This document shows, one piece after another, positions 6,529-7,723 of a DNA stretch of 7,723 bases; position 1 is the first letter of the stretch; each line of letters opens with the position of its first letter. The DNA comes from Verrucomicrobiota bacterium. Its GTDB lineage: Bacteria; Verrucomicrobiota; Verrucomicrobiia; Chthoniobacterales; JAFAMB01. Position numbers and translations under genes: made by a program. The notes under the pieces were generated by a model that saw only the letters and a list, made by a program, of their open reading frames with translations, was not told the origin of the DNA and made no database searches. The DNA is taken from positions 1-7,723 of the forward strand of contig JAFAJU010000183.1 of assembly GCA_019236035.1 (NCBI GenBank), given 5' to 3'.

Positions 6529-7311
6529 ATGAATACAGCGTTGCGCGTCTCAGATACCAAAGAATCCCTATTCGACTTGGCTGATGCTGATCCTTCACAA
6601 CAAATCTGGCATTCGCTCGACATGCTCGCAGCGCAATCGCCCAGTCTGGCGAAATGGCGCAGCATCGCTGTAGAGGGACGCGTCATCCCAAATTACGTGT
6701 TCATTGGGCCCCGCGGCGGAAGTACTCCGCTCCGCCTCGCATTACTCGGCGGTATCCATCCGGAAGATCTGCTCAGCACCAGTTGCATTCTTAAACTATT
6801 AGTGGAGTTGGACTTAGCTCCGCTCTTGGCGCAGGACTTCGCCCTCTTCGGTTACCCCGTAGCCAATCCTCCTCGGGCTTCTCAGCGCTCTCCCGATTTT
6901 ACATCAGATTTTTGGACGGGTGCGTCCGATCCGGTTATTCGATTTTTTGAGCAGGAGCTCACTGAGAACGAATTGGACGGGGTAATCGCTGTCAGGGGTG
7001 ATGAGCCGATATCCGGGTTTCAGATTCAGGTTTCGAGCCGGGTGATCGCGACTGAAGTCCTTTGGTCCGCAGTCGAGCTCGCGCAAAAACTCGTGCCGCT
7101 GGCGAGCGAGCCGATTCAGATTTTCCCCAGGCTGCAAAGTAATCGGTGTTCTTTATTCAGCCTCGGTCACTCCCGGCCCGGCCCCTTCAGCATGATCATT
7201 CGCACTCCTCGACACATGCCGTTCGAGAATCAGATCTCGGCAATCGTCTTCAGCGTCAAACAGATCCTGTACCATTACCGAGCCTTGGTCAGCCACGCGG
7301 ACAGTCTTTAA
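6529..7311 (+). CDS. M14 carboxypeptidase-like protein, probably catalytically inactive, 260 aa
   Basis: The order of blocks follows the M14 zinc carboxypeptidase family (AspA/DUF2817-like branch). LALLGGIHPED ends at 80, and FGYPVANP (107-114) matches the family's yPxxNP strand. FTSDFWTG (124-131) stands where DLNReFWxG is usual. DGVIAVRGDEPISGFQIQ (151-168) stands where the family has a strand ending in LHxDDtxxG. SMIIRTP (221-227) stands where the catalytic Glu strand lies. Only His77 of the usual set is kept. HxxE has become HPED with Asp80 in place of Glu, Asn-Arg has become Ser-Asp (126-127), the third zinc His has become Arg156, and the catalytic Glu position appears to be Arg225. No signal peptide or membrane segment is seen. 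The reading frame is intact, so a retained non-catalytic role is likelier than recent decay. The ATG at 6529 is preferred over an upstream TTG at 6490; neither has a Shine-Dalgarno sequence. The substrate and role are unknown. Confidence 0.65.
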   Translation: MNTALRVSDTKESLFDLADADPSQQIWHSLDMLAAQSPSLAKWRSIAVEGRVIPNYVFIGPRGGSTPLRLALLGGIHPEDLLSTSCILKLLVELDLAPLLAQDFALFGYPVANPPRASQRSPDFTSDFWTGASDPVIRFFEQELTENELDGVIAVRGDEPISGFQIQVSSRVIATEVLWSAVELAQKLVPLASEPIQIFPRLQSNRCSLFSLGHSRPGPFSMIIRTPRHMPFENQISAIVFSVKQILYHYRALVSHADSL

Positions 7312-7328
7312 CGCATACCCCGAATTAG

Positions 7329-7454
7329 AAACCACAGATTTCACCGATTACACAGATTTGAAATGCCCTGAAGCATCGAACGCATTGCAAACATTGATGC
7401 TTCTTACCTGCATCTAACTGATTGAATCTGCGGAATCTGTGAGATCTGCGGTTT
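7329..7454. repeat. Nested palindromic repeat element (REP/MITE-like), 126 bases
   Basis: The outer arms are 30 bases each. The left arm (7329-7358) begins AAACCACAGATTTCAC, and the right arm (7425-7454) is its reverse complement at 25 of 30 positions. Each arm holds about three spaced CAGATT-like units roughly nine bases apart. Inside, GAAGCATC (7370-7377) pairs perfectly with GATGCTTC (7396-7403). The element lies between the stop codons of the M14-like gene and the convergent minus-strand fragment, where it could act as a bidirectional terminator or mRNA 3' stabiliser, though no U-tract is present. The arm sequence resembles a dispersed repeat that I associate with Verrucomicrobiota and some other soil phyla. 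No target-site duplication is obvious. Confidence 0.85.
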
Positions 7455-7487
7455 ATTGCGGTTCCGGAGCTCAGGTTTAAGCGAACG

Positions 7488-7723
7488 TCAGCGCCGCGGC
7501 CTCGGCTGTTGTTCCTTACTGTTCTTCGACGTTCGTTGCCTTTGGCGGGTCCTATCCTGTGTCGGAATGGCGCACACGGCTTCTTTCCGCTTCAAAGAGC
7601 TGCCCAGGGTCTCTCTGAAGATATCGTTTACTCCGTGACCCAGGAGGCGGTAGGCGTGGTCGCGCCCCATGGCTGAACGAAGCGATCGTTTATTGTAAAG
7701 AGGAAGGGCGCTGCCACCATCGA
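7488..7723 (-). CDS. 3' end of an unidentified gene, cut by the window edge
   Basis: On the minus strand a frame is open from the right edge through 77 residues to a TGA at 7488-7490. The visible protein includes SALPLYNKRSLRSAMGRDHA, then YRLLGHGVNDIFRETLG, and ends in a basic, Gln-rich tail (KEQQPRPRR). The first part looks like a folded, helix-forming protein; the last 35 or so residues look disordered. An internal ATG lies at 7668-7670, but the frame continues upstream in the same style, so the gene probably starts outside the window. I do not recognise the family. It is convergent with the M14-like gene. It could be a chance open frame, since only about 236 bases are visible. Confidence 0.45.
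   Translation of the reverse strand, partial: DGGSALPLYNKRSLRSAMGRDHAYRLLGHGVNDIFRETLGSSLKRKEAVCAIPTQDRTRQRQRTSKNSKEQQPRPRR

Noticed and set aside
7329..7454. CRISPR-like repeat or tRNA-like structure
   Set aside because: There are only two inverted arms rather than regularly spaced direct repeats with spacers, and no cloverleaf or anticodon arm can be drawn.
7456..7638. Plus-strand 60-codon frame opposite the edge fragment
   Set aside because: The opposite strand gives a longer frame reaching the edge with more protein-like composition; this one is Cys/Arg-rich and resembles an antisense shadow.

Overview
The window is bacterial chromosome of moderate GC content. It holds five complete protein-coding genes and one gene fragment that runs off the right edge. 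No RNA gene, CRISPR array, transposase or phage gene was seen. The gene set (hopanoid synthesis, serine synthesis, alanine dehydrogenase) and two families of short palindromic intergenic repeats suggest a free-living, probably soil or sediment, Gram-negative bacterium. Repeats reading like 'ACCACAGATTTCAC' and 'ATAGGCTTCCAGCCTGTC' are ones I associate with Verrucomicrobiota (Chthoniobacterales/Pedosphaera-like genomes). Acidobacteriota or a related soil phylum is the main alternative. This assignment is an impression from memory, not a computed result.

Layout from left to right. A CACTGA-type hexamer repeat (4-30) sits directly before ald, an alanine dehydrogenase gene on the plus strand (36-1130). 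A 76-base imperfect hairpin (1125-1200) fills the gap to the convergent minus-strand cluster and contains the stop codons of both flanking genes. The minus-strand cluster, read right to left, is hpnH (adenosylhopane synthase), shc (squalene-hopene cyclase) and serA (D-3-phosphoglycerate dehydrogenase). hpnH and shc are 23 bases apart, and the shc stop codon touches the serA start codon, so the three are very probably one operon. A gene-free region of about 390 bases (6135-6528) separates hpnH from a divergent plus-strand gene. That region carries four GGTTAA copies and an inverted repeat. The divergent gene (6529-7311) has the outline of an M14 (AspA/DUF2817-like) zinc carboxypeptidase but lacks most of the catalytic and metal-binding residues. 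A second nested palindromic repeat (7329-7454) follows, and then the 3' end of an unidentified minus-strand gene (7488-7723).

How the genes work together. SHC cyclises squalene to hopene (diploptene), and HpnH adds a 5'-deoxyadenosyl group to give adenosylhopane, the precursor of side-chain-extended (C35) hopanoids. These are sterol-like lipids of bacterial membranes. Squalene-forming genes (hpnC/D/E) and the next enzyme (hpnG) are not in the window and must lie elsewhere. SerA begins the phosphoserine pathway, and its attachment to the hopanoid pair is the least expected feature of the operon. Ald interconverts alanine and pyruvate plus ammonia and has no evident functional tie to the operon beyond general amino-acid metabolism. 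The most interesting points are the apparent M14 pseudoenzyme, the hpnH-shc-serA coupling, the C-terminal extension of SHC, and the palindromic elements at both convergent gene junctions. I found no clear evidence of a wholly new multi-gene system.
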